Source: CAZJLN01 sp964540765
GTDB lineage: Bacteria; Chloroflexota; Anaerolineae; Anaerolineales; Anaerolineaceae
Direction of reading: 5' to 3'
Assembly (NCBI GenBank): GCA_964540765.1
Contig: CAZINW010000051.1
Coordinates: 1 to 11,835, forward strand
DNA: 11,835 nucleotides
A model generated the notes under the pieces. That model was not told where the DNA came from, did not search any database, and saw only the letters and a list, made by a program, of their open reading frames with translations. The position numbers were made by a program, and so were the translations under genes. How positions within the stretch are numbered: position 1 is the stretch's first letter; every line of letters starts with the position of its first letter. Positions 11,079-11,835 of the stretch are shown one piece after another.

Positions 11079-11537
11079 ATGAAAAAGAAAGCATTATTAA
11101 GAGGTCTGACAGGGTTTCCTTTTGGCATATTCATCGGATATACGATCACGATCCTGATTTCCCTGGTGCATTCTGATGGAAGCTATGCCCCAGTTGTTCC
11201 TGCTTTGGTTGAACAACTTGGAAGTGAAATCAGGGCTGTCGTGCTGCAATATAGTTTATGCGGTGTATATGGGATCATCTGGGCTGCCAGTTCGGTGATA
11301 TGGGAAAACGACAATTGGAGCATCCTGAAACAGACGATCGTCCATTTCCTGATTGTTTCCTTATCCACGTTACCAATCGCATATTTTGCACATTGGATGG
11401 AGCATACGCTTGCCGGCATTGCCAGCTACTTCGGTATCTTCATCGGCATCTATGTTGTGATATGGGCAGTTATATATGGCGTGTGGAGCCATAAGATCAA
11501 GCAGGTTAATGACAAAATCAAAGAGGAAAATAAATAA
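11079..11537 (+). CDS. DUF3021 family membrane protein (LytTR partner)
   Basis: A 152-aa membrane protein, four predicted helices at about residues 10-30, 55-75 (AVVLQYSLCGVYGIIWAASSV), 87-107 (IVHFLIVSLSTLPIAYFAH) and 112-136 (AGIASYFGIFIGIYVVIWAVIYG), ending in a charged tail KIKQVNDKIKEENK. The basic start MKKKALLRGLTGFPFGIFIGY and the W-(S/N)-x-x-K-(Q/R)-T-x-x-H-F motif fit the DUF3021 family, which is repeatedly found next to stand-alone LytTR regulators. The likely role is to sequester or tune the regulator at the membrane; this is inference from context. GAGG (11067-11070), overlapping the lytTR stop codon, lies 8 nt before the ATG, so the two genes are co-translated. A hairpin at 11567-11601 follows the gene. 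Confidence 0.88.
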   Translation: MKKKALLRGLTGFPFGIFIGYTITILISLVHSDGSYAPVVPALVEQLGSEIRAVVLQYSLCGVYGIIWAASSVIWENDNWSILKQTIVHFLIVSLSTLPIAYFAHWMEHTLAGIASYFGIFIGIYVVIWAVIYGVWSHKIKQVNDKIKEENK

Positions 11538-11566
11538 GAGAAACATGCATGAACAATTCAGGTGTG

Positions 11567-11606
11567 CCCGTAACCCAACATCATTAAAGTTGGGTTGCGG
11601 GGGTTT
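11567..11606 (+). terminator. Hairpin terminator after DUF3021, overlapping the element
   Basis: Left arm CCCGTAACCCAAC (11567-11579), 9-nt loop, right arm GTTGGGTTGCGGG (11589-11601); all pairs match except one U-G wobble. A short GGTTTT follows. It can end the lytTR-DUF3021 transcript. The right arm is also the start of the hairpin element copy B, so a mobile repeat may have supplied the terminator. Confidence 0.7.
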
Positions 11607-11661
11607 TACGGAGCCTGGAAAATGTGCCTGATTTTATCCTCCCCCTCCACCCAACCTACGA
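11589..11661 (-). mobile_element. GTAG-headed hairpin element, copy B (REP/MITE-like)
   Basis: Starts GTTGGGTTGCGGG and ends in the same 19-bp CCCTCCACCCAACCTACGA (11643-11661) as copy A at 9533-9618; the interior differs in sequence and length (73 versus 86 bp). The minus strand begins GTAG-GTTGGGT. Shared ends with an unrelated middle are what one expects of a non-autonomous element whose ends alone are recognised. Confidence 0.65.
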
Positions 11662-11820
11662 ACACTGTGCTCAAAAAGTCCACAAACCCGCCCCTACCTG
11701 ATTCCACGACTATTTGACTATCTGACTAAACGACTAAAGACCTCATTCCTGCGTCAAACCACTCGTATCAAATCCATACCCCGAATTGCCTCACAAATAA
11801 TCTTACTATAGGGAATTACG
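11662..11820. other. Spacer with octamer array
   Basis: Gene-free; holds the GACTA octamer array at 11708-11739. The final 15 bp may begin a gene, listed separately. Confidence 0.5.
11708..11739 (+). repeat. Four-unit octamer array GACTAWNN
   Basis: Exact 8-nt period: GACTATTT, GACTATCT, GACTAAAC, GACTAAAG, then a partial GACC. The preceding CTGATTCCA plus the first two units match 10464-10488 at 21 of 25 positions, where only two octamers are present. Confidence 0.8.
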
Positions 11821-11835
11821 TTGACTCAAAAAGAA
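11821..11835 (+). CDS. Possible start of a new gene (TTG start)
   Basis: TTG-ACT-CAA-AAA-GAA would read MTQKE and runs off the right edge. AGGGAA (11810-11815) is suitably placed 5 nt upstream as a ribosome binding site. Only five codons are visible, so this is a weak suggestion. Confidence 0.25.

Noticed and set aside
10193..11739. CRISPR-like array
   Set aside because: The periodic units are 7-8 nt with no spacers, and the other repeats are too few and irregular; no cas genes are present.

Overview
The window looks like a contig from an uncultured member of the Chloroflexota, probably Anaerolineae. This is inferred from remembered resemblance of several proteins (the 100-aa alpha/beta protein, the metallo-beta-lactamase-fold protein, the slipin and the HUMPS decarboxylase) and from a moderate-GC core broken by repeat-rich spacers. 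No marker gene proves it. A run of 100 Ns (6230-6329) marks a scaffold gap.

Left part (1-2281) lies on the minus strand: the start of an exported protein running off the left edge, a PIG-L/LmbE deacetylase preceded by a perfect 18-bp-stem hairpin, and a YacP-like NYN domain protein. From about 2394 transcription turns rightward into a tightly coupled trio: a possible 40-aa protein, a four-helix membrane protein and uracil phosphoribosyltransferase (upp). The three are joined by ATGA overlaps. upp meets a leftward cluster tail to tail with a 4-bp overlap. In transcription order that cluster is a metallo-beta-lactamase-fold protein with a degraded metal site, a 100-aa alpha/beta protein, mutY (adenine glycosylase) and pcm (protein isoaspartate methyltransferase).

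On the other side of the gap are a 5'-truncated slipin (SPFH/band 7) and, 3 bp later, an OMP-decarboxylase-superfamily (HUMPS) protein. After these come isolated small genes: a DUF4870-like membrane protein with a clear terminator, an OsmC-type peroxiredoxin, a broken REP-associated tyrosine transposase (RAYT), and a LytTR DNA-binding regulator with its DUF3021 membrane partner.

The right half (7750-11800) is unusual for its spacers. They hold at least three REP-like palindromes, one of them inside the RAYT coding relic; two copies of a GTAG-headed hairpin element, one of which seems to have cut the 5' end off the RAYT gene; several families of diverged 20-25 bp dispersed repeats; and arrays of a GACTA-type unit with an exact 7- or 8-nt period. 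The most interesting points are this RAYT/REP landscape, the LytTR-DUF3021 signalling module in a probable Chloroflexota genome, the slipin-HUMPS pair and the loss of metal ligands in the metallo-beta-lactamase-fold protein.
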